Shown in pieces: positions 27,787 to 36,122 of a stretch of 62,211 nt of DNA. This DNA comes from Sphingobacterium sp. UBA5670 (GTDB lineage Bacteria; Bacteroidota; Bacteroidia; Sphingobacteriales; Sphingobacteriaceae): contig NZ_DIIM01000033.1 of NCBI RefSeq assembly GCF_002420705.1, forward strand, positions 1 through 62,211, in the 5' to 3' direction. A program made the translations under genes and the position numbers. The notes beneath the pieces were generated by a model. That model was given only the letters and a program-made list of their open reading frames with translations, ran no database searches and was not told the origin of the DNA. The stretch's first letter is position 1; every line of letters begins with the position of its first letter.

Positions 27787-29034
27787 ATGAACATGAATAA
27801 ACTTGCAATGCTAGCGCTAGTTTCGCTGGTTATGGGTACATCAATCCAATCTTGTAAAAAAAGTAACACGACAGAAAACCCTGGTCCGGAACCTGAAACC
27901 GAAAAGACATTTTCAGTAGGTGGGCTTGTCATGGATCCTGAAGGAACTTATCTTTTTCAAAACAGTACGCTTTCAACAGGTGAAATTTCATTTTTGGGAA
28001 AGGGGGCTAATGTAACCAGTCAGGAACCCGGATTCTTAGCTTTTATGGTAAAGGACGGTTATTATTACTCCTATCGATCGGGTGAAAATACATTGACCAA
28101 ATACCAATACGTAAATCAAAAGCTGGAAACAGTCAAAGTGATACCATTCGTTTTGGCAGAAGGCTATCGATATAATCACCAATGGATTGATAACAGTAAT
28201 TTATTGATATATGGTTATCAGGGAGGTTACAAAATTGTCAATGTAGAAAGCATGACAGTGACAAAAGAGGGTAAATTTGATCTTCCCGCCAAAACTGGAT
28301 TGACTGGGCCAATTGTTGGTTTTGCAGAAGTAAAGGACGGTAAGATGCATGTAGGCTACTGGTACGGCGATGAGAAATATCCAGCCGCTATAAAAGCGGG
28401 CAAAACTAATTATGCTACTGGAACAGCATACTTTGCAGTGTTTGATTATCCGGCAATGAGCAATCCGGTCTACAGTGAGGATAATCGATCGACCAGTCCA
28501 GGGAACGACCGAAATGGTGTATTGAAGACTTTTCGTTATAACGATGATTTGTACATTCTTACTTCTCCTTTTGAAATGGTTGCGCAGAATTGGGATAGGC
28601 CTCACGGAATTTATCGGATAAAAAAAGGTACATCGGTTGTTGATCCAACTTATTTTTTGAACCTCTCGGAAAAACTAAATGGCGATGCAGTATTAGGCGG
28701 AGGCTACGCGGGCAATGGTAAACTCCTTATCCGTAGAATCCGTATGGATGTAGCTCTGACTTGGGCATCTTATGGATTTGGTAATGTACAGGAGTTTCAC
28801 GTGCTTGACTTGGCTACAGGCGTACTGACCAAATTGGATTTACCACTGGCTAAAAGTCAACCTACAGCACCTAATATTCTAGCAGATGAAGGGAAAGTTT
28901 ATTTTCCGGTAAATACAAAGGATATTGATGGCAATTTTTACATCTATAGCTATGATAGTGCCACTGGGAAACTCGAGCGGGGAATCAAAGTTAACGATGT
29001 GGATGGTGTAAATGGTCTTTTTAGAACAAAATAA
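27787..29034 (+). CDS. DUF4374 lipoprotein of an iron-uptake operon
   Basis: A 415-residue lipoprotein; lipobox Cys near 23 in LVMGTSIQSCKKS. The mature part is a predicted beta-propeller with repeated short strands (for example GEISFLGKGANVTS and YLNLSEKLNGDAVLGGGYAG). DUF4374 proteins are regularly encoded between TonB receptors and PepSY membrane proteins in Bacteroidota, and are thought to handle siderophores at the outer surface or in the periplasm. It lies 34 bp after the receptor gene. Confidence 0.85.
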   Translation: MNMNKLAMLALVSLVMGTSIQSCKKSNTTENPGPEPETEKTFSVGGLVMDPEGTYLFQNSTLSTGEISFLGKGANVTSQEPGFLAFMVKDGYYYSYRSGENTLTKYQYVNQKLETVKVIPFVLAEGYRYNHQWIDNSNLLIYGYQGGYKIVNVESMTVTKEGKFDLPAKTGLTGPIVGFAEVKDGKMHVGYWYGDEKYPAAIKAGKTNYATGTAYFAVFDYPAMSNPVYSEDNRSTSPGNDRNGVLKTFRYNDDLYILTSPFEMVAQNWDRPHGIYRIKKGTSVVDPTYFLNLSEKLNGDAVLGGGYAGNGKLLIRRIRMDVALTWASYGFGNVQEFHVLDLATGVLTKLDLPLAKSQPTAPNILADEGKVYFPVNTKDIDGNFYIYSYDSATGKLERGIKVNDVDGVNGLFRTK

Positions 29035-29043
29035 ATAAAATAT

Positions 29044-29080
29044 AGCCGCCATATTTCCTGATGCAAGGAGCATGGCGGCT
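29044..29080 (+). promoter_or_regulatory. strong hairpin between DUF4374 and PepSY genes
   Basis: agccgccat (29044-29052) pairs with atggcggct (29072-29080), with an inner tcct/agga stem. It is followed by an A-run, not a T-run, and precedes the PepSY ATG by 13 bases. It may limit translation or mark a processing site. Confidence 0.45.
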
Positions 29081-29093
29081 GTAAAAAAAACGT

Positions 29094-30257
29094 ATGGCAC
29101 AATCAAAGAAGTCACTATTCAGAAGAATCAGCAATTGGCTTCACCTTTGGTTAGGGCTCTTTTCAGGCATCGTGGTTTTCGTGGTTTGTTTCACAGCTGC
29201 AATATGGACCTTTAGAGATGAAATTGTTCTTGTTTTTACACCGGGGCAGCGGGTTGAAATTATGGATCGTCCGTTATTAAAACCATCTGAATTAAAAGAG
29301 GCTTTAGAGAAATTCACGAAAGACAAGTCTTTAAAAGATTTTGGAAGGCTGTATTCGCTTGATTATAGAGGTGGGAATAAAAGTTGCATACTGACCTATG
29401 GGCCTGATACGGCCGGCAATTACCATGATCTGTATGTTAATCCTTACACAGGTAAACTTCTCTATCATCGGATAAATGAAGACAGGGTTTCGAGATTTAA
29501 TGATTTTCTCCGTGCAGGACATCGGTTCTTTTGGTTGCCCAGACCCTTTGGTAGCTACTTTGTTGGGACCAATTGTCTCCTATTTCTGATCACGTTGATT
29601 ACAGGCTTTATTTGGTGGTATCCGGCGAAATGGACGAAATCGACGAGAGACAAAAGTTTTAAAATCAAATGGAAAGCAAATTGGAAACGTGTTAATATCG
29701 ATCTTCACAATGTATTGGGGTTTTATACAGTTATTATCACCATTATTTTAACTGTAACTGGTATTGTATTCACTTTCCGCTGGTTTGATAATGGTTATCA
29801 CTGGCTGATCACTGGTGGTAAGCCCCGACTAGAACATCCTCACAAAGGAATCTCCGATACGACTTTGCTTAGACCATATTTTGTATATCCGGACGATGAA
29901 ATCTGGCGACGATTTACGGAGTATCAAAACGTGCGAATTAATTACCCCAAAGAAGCAAAGGATGTGTATACTGTGTATCTCAATCCAACGACAGGGCATA
30001 ACGATCTGACAACTTGGTATGGATTGGATCAAAATAGTCTGGCAATTGTGGGCAGGTCTTCTTTCACAAATACATCAATGGGGCAAAAAATCTATCGTGC
30101 TAATTTTGATATACATGTAGGAACTATCGGAGGACTGCCAACCAAAATTTTAGCCTCTTTCGCTTCTTTAGTGGGGGCTTCATTACCCGTGACAGGATTT
30201 ATTATTTGGTATAATCGCAAGTGGGGTAAAAAGCGAAAACGGGGGAGTTCTACGTAA
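29094..30257 (+). CDS. PepSY-associated transmembrane protein (putative ferri-siderophore reductase)
   Basis: A 387-residue inner-membrane protein with four transmembrane helices (about 17-38, 145-168, 205-230, 350-372) separated by periplasmic PepSY domains; His residues near helix ends (LHLWLG, HRFFWLP, DLHNVLGFY, FDIHVGTIGG) suit haem or metal binding. Proteins of this type are implicated in reducing ferric siderophores. It is the last gene of the sigma-FecR-receptor operon. Confidence 0.88.
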   Translation: MAQSKKSLFRRISNWLHLWLGLFSGIVVFVVCFTAAIWTFRDEIVLVFTPGQRVEIMDRPLLKPSELKEALEKFTKDKSLKDFGRLYSLDYRGGNKSCILTYGPDTAGNYHDLYVNPYTGKLLYHRINEDRVSRFNDFLRAGHRFFWLPRPFGSYFVGTNCLLFLITLITGFIWWYPAKWTKSTRDKSFKIKWKANWKRVNIDLHNVLGFYTVIITIILTVTGIVFTFRWFDNGYHWLITGGKPRLEHPHKGISDTTLLRPYFVYPDDEIWRRFTEYQNVRINYPKEAKDVYTVYLNPTTGHNDLTTWYGLDQNSLAIVGRSSFTNTSMGQKIYRANFDIHVGTIGGLPTKILASFASLVGASLPVTGFIIWYNRKWGKKRKRGSST

Positions 30258-30276
30258 CGCTGGTACAGTAAGCATA

Positions 30277-30319
30277 AGCAAAAAAGTCGTTTTTTCATAT
30301 GGAAAAACGACTTTTTGCT
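30277..30319 (-). terminator. hairpin terminator belonging to the 30.3 kb tRNA remnant
   Basis: An agcaaaaa-gtcg-ttttt hairpin with small bulges, similar in sequence and position to the one at 33634-33671, lies directly downstream of the decayed tRNA fragment on the minus strand. It also lies 20 bases after the PepSY stop and may serve that operon. Confidence 0.6.
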
Positions 30320-30322
30320 TTG

Positions 30323-30370
30323 TGCTCTTACCGGGACTCAAAACAGGGGCCAAAAGATGGTGAGTCTTTC
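30323..30370 (-). pseudogene. decayed 3' fragment of a tRNA gene (older att remnant)
   Basis: On the minus strand this retains the 5-bp anticodon stem (aaaga/tcttt at 30354-30370) and acceptor end of the fragment at 33678, but the anticodon reads CAC in place of CAT and the T arm has two mismatches and has lost TTC. No 5' half is present. It looks like an older copy left by integration at a tRNA 3' end. Confidence 0.6.
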
Positions 30371-30498
30371 TGTGTTTATATCCATATCGTGCTTTTGAGA
30401 TCGTTTGCGTAGAAAAAATAGAGTAATGCGTCCATAAAAAGCTAATTTTAAGTAGTAACCAAATTTTCAAAAGGCGAGGGATAAACCTAATCTTGATT

Positions 30499-30648
30499 AT
30501 GATAAAATTCAGTAGGTCGTGGATATTTTTATTAGCGTTAGTTCTTGCTTATATACCCGGTGTTTTAGGTCAAGAAAACTTTGGGTTGGATCATTTCGGA
30601 GGAGAAAAAGGTCTCTCGCATGGCATGCTCTCCATATTTATGGTTTAA
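30499..30648 (+). pseudogene. truncated N-terminus resembling a hybrid two-component sensor
   Basis: A 49-codon frame with a clear signal peptide (MIKFSRSWIFLLALVLAYIP) followed by ENFGLDHFGGEKGLSHGMLS. The latter resembles the opening of the first beta-propeller blade in periplasmic sensors of hybrid two-component systems (pattern F-x-x-x-x-x-x-x-GLS). The frame stops before the next blade. It lies 33 bp ahead of the GH43 gene, where such a polysaccharide regulator would be expected. Confidence 0.4.
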
Positions 30649-30680
30649 GCATTTCAATAAAAACTTTATACGCGAATTTT

Positions 30681-32324
30681 ATGCTAAATACCGATAAAAA
30701 AAAGTGGAAATATAGTTGCCTGTTGGCTTGTATGACCTTTAGTATTTCTTCATTGACTTTCGGACAGAGTTATCATTCTCAGGTCTGGAATCCAGATCTA
30801 GGAAATGGAAGATTCAAAAATCCGATCATCAATGCTGATTATTCTGATCCGGATGCGATCCGCGTGGGTGAAGATTATTATATGACTGCGTCGAGCTTTA
30901 ACCATAGCCCGGGATTACCGATTCTACATTCGAAAGATATGATCAATTGGGAGATTATTGGACATGCATTACCTCGACAAGTCCCTGAATCTGTGTTTAA
31001 AAGCGTGCGGCACGGCGGTGGGGTATGGGCGCCTTCGATACGGTATCATAACGGAGAGTTTTACATTTATTATCCCGATCCAGATTTTGGGATCTATCAA
31101 ATCAAAACGAAGGATATTCGGGGGCTATGGTCTGCACCTACGTTGGTCTTCGAAGGAAAAGGTTTGATCGATCCCTGTCCTTTTTGGGATGAGGATGGCC
31201 GTGCTTATTTAGCCTATGCCTATGCTGGCAGCCGTGCAGGGCTGAAGAGTGTGATCGGCATTGCTGGGATGAATGCCGAGGGTAACAGTGTATTGGATCG
31301 AGGCACGATTGTTTATGATGGTCATGAATTGGATCCTACAATTGAAGGTCCCAAGGTATATAAGCGGAATGGATATTATTATTTGTTTGCCCCGGCAGGA
31401 GGTGTCGCGACGGGGTGGCAATTGATCCTACGCTCGAAAAATATTTATGGCCCATATGAGCGTAAAGTAGCCATGGCTCAGAATAAGTCGACCGTCAATG
31501 GACCTCATCAGGGAGCCTGGGTAGATACACCTACTGGCGAGGATTGGTTTTTCCACTTTCAGGATAAGGAAGCCATGGGACGTGTCGTTCATCTTCAACC
31601 TATGGTTTGGAAAGCCGACTGGCCTATCATCGGTGAGGACAAAGCCGGGGACGGGATAGGGACACCAGTGATGAGTTATAAAAAACCGAATGTGGGGACT
31701 TCGGTCTTTTCTCAGTCCAACCCTCAGGAGTCGGATGAGTTTGATACACCACACCTAGGATTACAGTGGCAATGGCAGTCCAATCCGGATGGTACTTGGC
31801 TTATGCCATCACACGAAGGTAAACTTCGGCTTTATAGCCAACAGCTTCCCGAAGGAAGCAAAAACCTGATGGCAGTTCCAAATATACTGACGCAAAAATT
31901 CCCAGCCGATGATTTCCGCGCGACAGCAAAAATACGACTACGCCCAAATGAAAAGGATCTTGGTGAAAAAGCAGGACTTGTGGTAGTAGGTGAAGATTAT
32001 AGTCAGTTGTTTATCCGTAAGGAAAAGGGCAGTTTTCAACTTTATTATGGTAGTTGTGCCAGCGCCTATTCGGGGACGGAAGAGCAGGCTAGGCTCATTA
32101 CTACTTTGCCAGAAGACTTTGTCTACCTTCGTGTACAAGTCAAACATGGAAAGACCTGCAGCTGGACGTATAGCTTGGATGGTAAAAAATATGTAGTCGT
32201 GGAAAATGGTTTTCAGGCGAAACCTGGCAAATGGATAGGGGCTACATTAGGACTCTATGCCAGCCGCGAAAAGCATATCAATGATAGCGGTTATGCAGAA
32301 GTGGATTGGTTTCGAATAGATTAA
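30681..32324 (+). CDS. GH43 family glycosidase with C-terminal beta-sandwich
   Basis: A 547-residue secreted enzyme; signal peptide to about residue 29 (ATG at 30681 chosen because it begins the signal). The five-bladed GH43 propeller shows base Asp56 in NADYSDPDAIRVGEDYYM, pKa modulator Asp164 in GKGLIDPCPFWD and acid Glu222 in PTIEGPKVYK. A GH43_C2-type beta-sandwich follows from about residue 355 (DEFDTPHLGLQWQWQSNPDG). The sequence type suits beta-xylosidase or alpha-L-arabinofuranosidase. With the pectinesterase next door it probably acts on pectin or arabinoxylan side chains. Confidence 0.9.
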   Translation: MLNTDKKKWKYSCLLACMTFSISSLTFGQSYHSQVWNPDLGNGRFKNPIINADYSDPDAIRVGEDYYMTASSFNHSPGLPILHSKDMINWEIIGHALPRQVPESVFKSVRHGGGVWAPSIRYHNGEFYIYYPDPDFGIYQIKTKDIRGLWSAPTLVFEGKGLIDPCPFWDEDGRAYLAYAYAGSRAGLKSVIGIAGMNAEGNSVLDRGTIVYDGHELDPTIEGPKVYKRNGYYYLFAPAGGVATGWQLILRSKNIYGPYERKVAMAQNKSTVNGPHQGAWVDTPTGEDWFFHFQDKEAMGRVVHLQPMVWKADWPIIGEDKAGDGIGTPVMSYKKPNVGTSVFSQSNPQESDEFDTPHLGLQWQWQSNPDGTWLMPSHEGKLRLYSQQLPEGSKNLMAVPNILTQKFPADDFRATAKIRLRPNEKDLGEKAGLVVVGEDYSQLFIRKEKGSFQLYYGSCASAYSGTEEQARLITTLPEDFVYLRVQVKHGKTCSWTYSLDGKKYVVVENGFQAKPGKWIGATLGLYASREKHINDSGYAEVDWFRID

Positions 32325-32392
32325 TGGGGCGTAGTTTTGACCCTTATTTTGGCGATTTAATGCTATGATTTATTGGGATATATATAAATGTA

Positions 32393-32400
32393 TTAGTTTG
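32393..32400 (+). promoter_or_regulatory. candidate -7 box for the pectinesterase gene
   Basis: TTAGTTTG matches TAnnTTTG except one base and lies 23 bases before the ATG at 32424. Confidence 0.35.
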
Positions 32401-32423
32401 ATAATGTAATTATTTTCTGATTT

Positions 32424-33461
32424 ATGAGACGGATAAAATTAATTAAGATCTTGATGGCGGTTTACCTAGTTGTTGGCTCGTCATTGCTGGGCTCGGAATT
32501 GCGAGCAGCCAGTCTTGAAGTGATCACGGTAGACCAACAAGGAAAAGGAGATTTCACAAGTATACAGGCAGCCGTAAACTCAGTTCGTGCTTTTCGTGGA
32601 GAACATGCTGTTCGGATTTGGATCAGGAAAGGAATTTACCACGAAAAAATAGTTATCCCAACTTATGTCGAAAATATCCAGCTTGTTGGTGAGGATGTTG
32701 CTAATACCAAGATTATTTTTGATGATTATGCGGGTAAGTTGGTTGATTGTCCAGATGAGATGGGGCAGCCTAAGCTTGGGACTTTCAGTAGTTATACGCT
32801 ATTGGTCCGAGCAAATAGGGTACTCATCAAGAATATAACGATTGAAAATGCAGCCGGTCCGGTAGGACAGGCCGTAGCACTTCATCTAGAAGGGGATCAG
32901 ATAGCACTGGTCAACTGTCGTCTTCTAGGGTTTCAGGACACCTTGTATCTGGGTAAAAGCGGTGCAAGAAGCTATTTTTCTGATTGCAGTATCAGCGGCA
33001 CGACGGATTTTATCTTCGGGCCAGGCATTGCATTCTTTAAGAGATGTCGACTGATTTCTTTGCGGAATTCGTATGTCACAGCAGCTTCCACGCCACAGGG
33101 ACAACGGTATGGTTACGTTTTCGACCAATGTGATTTTGTGGCTGCAGACAAGTCTGTCGATAAAGTATTTCTTGGCAGGCCATGGCGTCCTTATGCAAAT
33201 ACGGTTCTGGTAGATTGTAGCTTAGGAGCTCATATTACTCCTGAAGGCTGGAATGAATGGAAGGGTGACACGTTGTTCCCAGATAAAGATAAAACTGTAT
33301 TTTACGCCGAATTGGGGTCTAAGGGCGTAGGGGCATCGGAGCTCTCAAAGCGAGTAACTTGGTCTCATCAGTTGCCGGAAAATAAACGGAATTTTTATAA
33401 CCTTGAAAAGGTAATGGATGGTTGGAATGTTAAAGAAATGCTCGATGAAATGGAAAAATAA
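32424..33461 (+). CDS. pectinesterase (carbohydrate esterase family 8)
   Basis: A 345-residue secreted CE8 enzyme that removes methyl esters from homogalacturonan. Signal peptide to about residue 29. The right-handed beta-helix carries the family signatures: Gln171/Asp172 in GFQDTLYLGKSG, nucleophile Asp195 in ISGTTDFIFGPG, and Arg252/Trp254 in LGRPWRPYANT. Length is typical. It follows the GH43 gene on the same strand and completes a small pectin-degrading pair. Confidence 0.93.
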   Translation: MRRIKLIKILMAVYLVVGSSLLGSELRAASLEVITVDQQGKGDFTSIQAAVNSVRAFRGEHAVRIWIRKGIYHEKIVIPTYVENIQLVGEDVANTKIIFDDYAGKLVDCPDEMGQPKLGTFSSYTLLVRANRVLIKNITIENAAGPVGQAVALHLEGDQIALVNCRLLGFQDTLYLGKSGARSYFSDCSISGTTDFIFGPGIAFFKRCRLISLRNSYVTAASTPQGQRYGYVFDQCDFVAADKSVDKVFLGRPWRPYANTVLVDCSLGAHITPEGWNEWKGDTLFPDKDKTVFYAELGSKGVGASELSKRVTWSHQLPENKRNFYNLEKVMDGWNVKEMLDEMEK

Positions 33462-33633
33462 ATATCTCTTAAAACCACTTTTCTGAAGTGCTTTATTACT
33501 TTTTACATTGTACGATTCGGTGGGGCGCAGAATCTTTGAATTTCAGCAATTTGGATAAGTGCGGCGATGTCATTGACGAATTTTTAATGCGTAATTTGCA
33601 TTCCATCAATGAAAACTGATGGAAAGAAATGAA

Positions 33634-33671
33634 AAAAAAGTCGCTTTTCTATATAGAAAAGCGACTTTTTT
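33634..33671 (-). terminator. tRNA terminator hairpin
   Basis: A 16-bp perfect stem (33634-33649 with 33656-33671) with a 6-base loop. Read on the minus strand it directly follows the tRNA 3' fragment and ends in a run of eight T, as an intrinsic terminator should. The pectinesterase gene may use it from the other side. Confidence 0.75.
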
Positions 33672-33677
33672 GTTTTG

Positions 33678-33724
33678 TGCTCCCACCTGGGCTCGAACCA
33701 GGGACCAAAAGATTATGAGTCTTT
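33678..33724 (-). pseudogene. 3' part of a CAT-anticodon tRNA (att remnant)
   Basis: On the minus strand this reads as a perfect 5-bp anticodon stem with loop CTCATAA (anticodon CAT), a short variable loop, a perfect T arm (CCTGG/CCAGG around TTCGAGC), and acceptor strand TGGGAGC plus discriminator A. The 5' half (acceptor 5' strand and D arm) is missing; foreign sequence joins exactly at the anticodon stem. This is the classic footprint of a tyrosine-recombinase element integrated in a tRNA gene. Confidence 0.8.
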
Positions 33725-33845
33725 TCGTCGATACCTCATTACCTGATGCAAAAACGTTGTTTCTAGCTTGCTAAGGCAATATATTGAATATTTTTTACTT
33801 ATCAAAATTTGAGGCTGTTACACTATCGTTACATAATTTGTTATG
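33713..33845. repeat. att-like direct repeat, copy A
   Basis: About 130 bp starting in the tRNA anticodon loop (core ttatgagtctttt at 33713-33725) are repeated with roughly 85-90 percent identity by eye at 45219-45348 in the same orientation. Left of the core the two copies diverge at once. The pattern fits ends of two related integrated elements sharing an att core. Confidence 0.8.
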
Positions 33846-34287
33846 AAAATGATAATTTAAATAAGATTTGATGTTAAAAAAGCTTCATTTTTGAAAGGTC
33901 GAGAAAGGAAATTTTAAATTGTTTACTTATTTAAAATGTCGTATGTTTTATGTCTCAAATATGTATTTGATACTTCTTAAAATTGGTTTAGATATCCATT
34001 GTGAATTCGAATCTAATGTTGTAATGAAACCAAATTTTTGTATTTCCTTGACTATTGAATAGGGTGATAGCAAACAGTAGATAACGGAGGGAATTATACT
34101 AAATCGTATACTGAAAATTGGTGCTAATTATTTATAAAGTTTCAAGAGTATCCCCGGAGGATACTCCAAATCTCATTTCTAGCAAATGCGGCAATAGAAG
34201 TAGGGCTGTGCCCAACTTCAGATTGCTTCATTGGTTCATTCTATTATGGGTTTACACGTGGTCTTATACGGAGTTTTGATTTACAGT
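33846..34287. other. A/T-rich noncoding stretch
   Basis: No coding frame is convincing here. A small hairpin gagtatcc/ggatactc (34147-34154 with 34160-34167) lies 120 bp past the end of the peroxidase gene and may be the terminator of the SusCD operon. Nothing else is visible. Confidence 0.4.
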
Positions 34288-35427
34288 TTACTGAGGTAAT
34301 TTTGGAGTCATTATACGCTGTTGTGTACTGCTGCTGATAGCCCCTAGAAATTTAAGCACAGCATTAATTTCTTCATTTGTGAGGTTCAACTTTTTCAGCT
34401 TCGCCGAATGAATGGGTTTGGTTTTAGGATCTATCGTAACGCTACGCTGTATCGGTTCAGGATTACCTAGATTATAAAGTTGTACGACATCCAGTAATGT
34501 CGGGAAATTACCATGATGCATCCAAGGTCCTGTAAGGGTGATTTCCCGCAAAGAGGGTGTTCGAAATGCACCTATATCCTCCTGTTTTCCACTGATATGG
34601 TAATGTCCAAAGTCCTGCTGCTTGGTACCATACAATGTTTGACCATCATTATGGAACTGGTTATCTGAAAATAACGGCGTATTGTGGCAGTTGATGCAAC
34701 GTGCTTTAGTTCGAAAAAGATGTAGCCCCCAGACCTCTTCATCCGTCATGGCATCTTTATTTCCTTTAATAAAGCGGTCAAATTTGCTGTTGTAGCTACG
34801 AATGCCGCGCTCAAAAGTTGCAATAGCCTGTTGAATACGCGAGATACTGATCGTACTGTCTCCAAAGGCTGATTTGAACAAAGGCCTGTAACCGGCTATT
34901 GCCTGAATATGACGAACAGCTACTTCGGGAGCGGTGTTCATCTCAACGCTATCGGTCAATGGGAATAATACCTGGGCTTCCAAGGAAGGAGATCGTCCAT
35001 CCCAAAAGAAAGTATGGTAGTATCCAACATTATACAAGGTCATTGCATTTCGCTTTCCTACCCGTCGATTGTGCCCATTTGCTAAGCTTTTGCCGTCGCC
35101 CCAGCCCAGTTGCGGATCGTGGCAGCTTGCGCAGGCCAGCTGTTTGGTGGCAGAAAGTCTGGGATCGAAAAACAATAATTTTCCCAGCGCTGACTTTTCT
35201 TTGGAAAAGGGATTGTTCGAAGGGTATTTTACATCGGGCAGTGATCCTATATCCACAAAATTTGTTTTTACATCATCATCTAGGTGGGGAGTTGGCCATT
35301 GCCTGCTGTCGCCGGAAGCATACAATCTGCGCCATAGCGCAATATCAGGAATATCCTGATCCTGCACAAAAGCCAGCAAGATCAGGACGACTCCCAATAA
35401 ACCAAATACAAGTACTCTTCGTATCAT
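34288..35427 (-). CDS. dihaem cytochrome c peroxidase / MauG family protein
   Basis: A 379-residue periplasmic dihaem protein with an N-terminal membrane anchor or signal (about 5-21). Two haem-binding motifs are present: CASCH (Cys99-His103) and CINCH (Cys244-His248). The family either reduces hydrogen peroxide with electrons from small c-type cytochromes or performs MauG-like oxidations. It is the last gene of the sigma-FecR-SusC-SusD operon, 7 bp after the lipoprotein gene, so its job is probably tied to the imported ligand. Confidence 0.92.
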   Translation of the reverse strand: MIRRVLVFGLLGVVLILLAFVQDQDIPDIALWRRLYASGDSRQWPTPHLDDDVKTNFVDIGSLPDVKYPSNNPFSKEKSALGKLLFFDPRLSATKQLACASCHDPQLGWGDGKSLANGHNRRVGKRNAMTLYNVGYYHTFFWDGRSPSLEAQVLFPLTDSVEMNTAPEVAVRHIQAIAGYRPLFKSAFGDSTISISRIQQAIATFERGIRSYNSKFDRFIKGNKDAMTDEEVWGLHLFRTKARCINCHNTPLFSDNQFHNDGQTLYGTKQQDFGHYHISGKQEDIGAFRTPSLREITLTGPWMHHGNFPTLLDVVQLYNLGNPEPIQRSVTIDPKTKPIHSAKLKKLNLTNEEINAVLKFLGAISSSTQQRIMTPKLPQ

Positions 35428-35434
35428 TCCTTTT

Positions 35435-36088
35435 TTACAATTCTAACGCTTTGGTACTCAGTTTGTATTTGCGGGTTACTTTATTAGCTCCTCCGATCGC
35501 TGACTCGTTAAAATTCACTTCCAAGTCGATTACGCCTTCATTTAGATCATAGGTTCCCGAACCACTGATACCAATTTCAAAGAAGTCCATATCTTTTCGT
35601 TCTTCAGCGGATTCGGTTTTCTTATAGATTTTTACCAGTTGTTCTTTTACGCTCACTTTACCAATTTTATTATTATTCTCATCTGGTAGGAATTGCAATA
35701 CCTGATCGACATTTATACCCGCTGTTTTGATGTTTGTTGAGCCGATTTTATCGCTGTAAAGGGTGACCATTTGGAATAGGTTTACCCCGCTATCTGTCAC
35801 ATAAGGATTGGTAAAGCCCATATAAGTTGTGTCTGTTAATGACACGGTCGGATAGTGGGCTCGGATACGTTTGCCCCAGGTTTGAGTGACATCATCGAAG
35901 CGGTAGATAAATAGTTCGAAATAAGCATCTGTACTGGTAAATGCAGCTACGGCATTATTATCTGGCTTAGGGACATACTCGGGTTCAGGAGTCACGGTAC
36001 TGTCCTTGCTACAGGAAATGGTAAAAAATAAGATGCTGAAAATAGCGACGAGCTTGGATAACTTAAGGATTGCTTTTAAACTGTTCAT
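35435..36088 (-). CDS. SusCD-associated lipoprotein of unknown function
   Basis: A 217-residue lipoprotein; lipobox Cys26 in ILFFTISCSKDS. The mature part is beta-rich (for example FELFIYRFDDVTQTWGKRIR) and has no recognised domain. It sits between SusD (34 bp upstream) and the dihaem peroxidase (7 bp downstream), the place of a SusE/F-like surface ligand-binding protein. Confidence 0.7.
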   Translation of the reverse strand: MNSLKAILKLSKLVAIFSILFFTISCSKDSTVTPEPEYVPKPDNNAVAAFTSTDAYFELFIYRFDDVTQTWGKRIRAHYPTVSLTDTTYMGFTNPYVTDSGVNLFQMVTLYSDKIGSTNIKTAGINVDQVLQFLPDENNNKIGKVSVKEQLVKIYKKTESAEERKDMDFFEIGISGSGTYDLNEGVIDLEVNFNESAIGGANKVTRKYKLSTKALEL

Positions 36089-36122
36089 GTGTTGTTTTAT
36101 TAATTTGTGTTTTATTGATTGA

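Larger units (their letters stand above)
30371..33677. mobile_element. putative older integrated segment between two tRNA 3' remnants
   Basis: The segment is bounded by the decayed tRNA fragment at 30323 and the better-preserved one at 33678, each with its own terminator hairpin. It contains a truncated sensor-like reading frame, GH43 and pectinesterase genes. No recombinase remains. The reading as an accreted island is inferred from the duplicated tRNA ends. Confidence 0.4.

Noticed and set aside
30519..30680. N-terminal 54-codon extension of the GH43 protein
   Set aside because: The segment is Arg/Ser-rich and overlaps the sensor-like stub in another frame; the signal peptide begins at the ATG at 30681.
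33477..33494. Small stem cactt/aagtg after the pectinesterase gene as terminator
   Set aside because: Only five base pairs; the strong hairpin at 33634-33671 is a better candidate.
33678..33724. A complete functional tRNA gene
   Set aside because: The D arm and acceptor 5' strand are absent; unrelated DNA joins at the anticodon stem.
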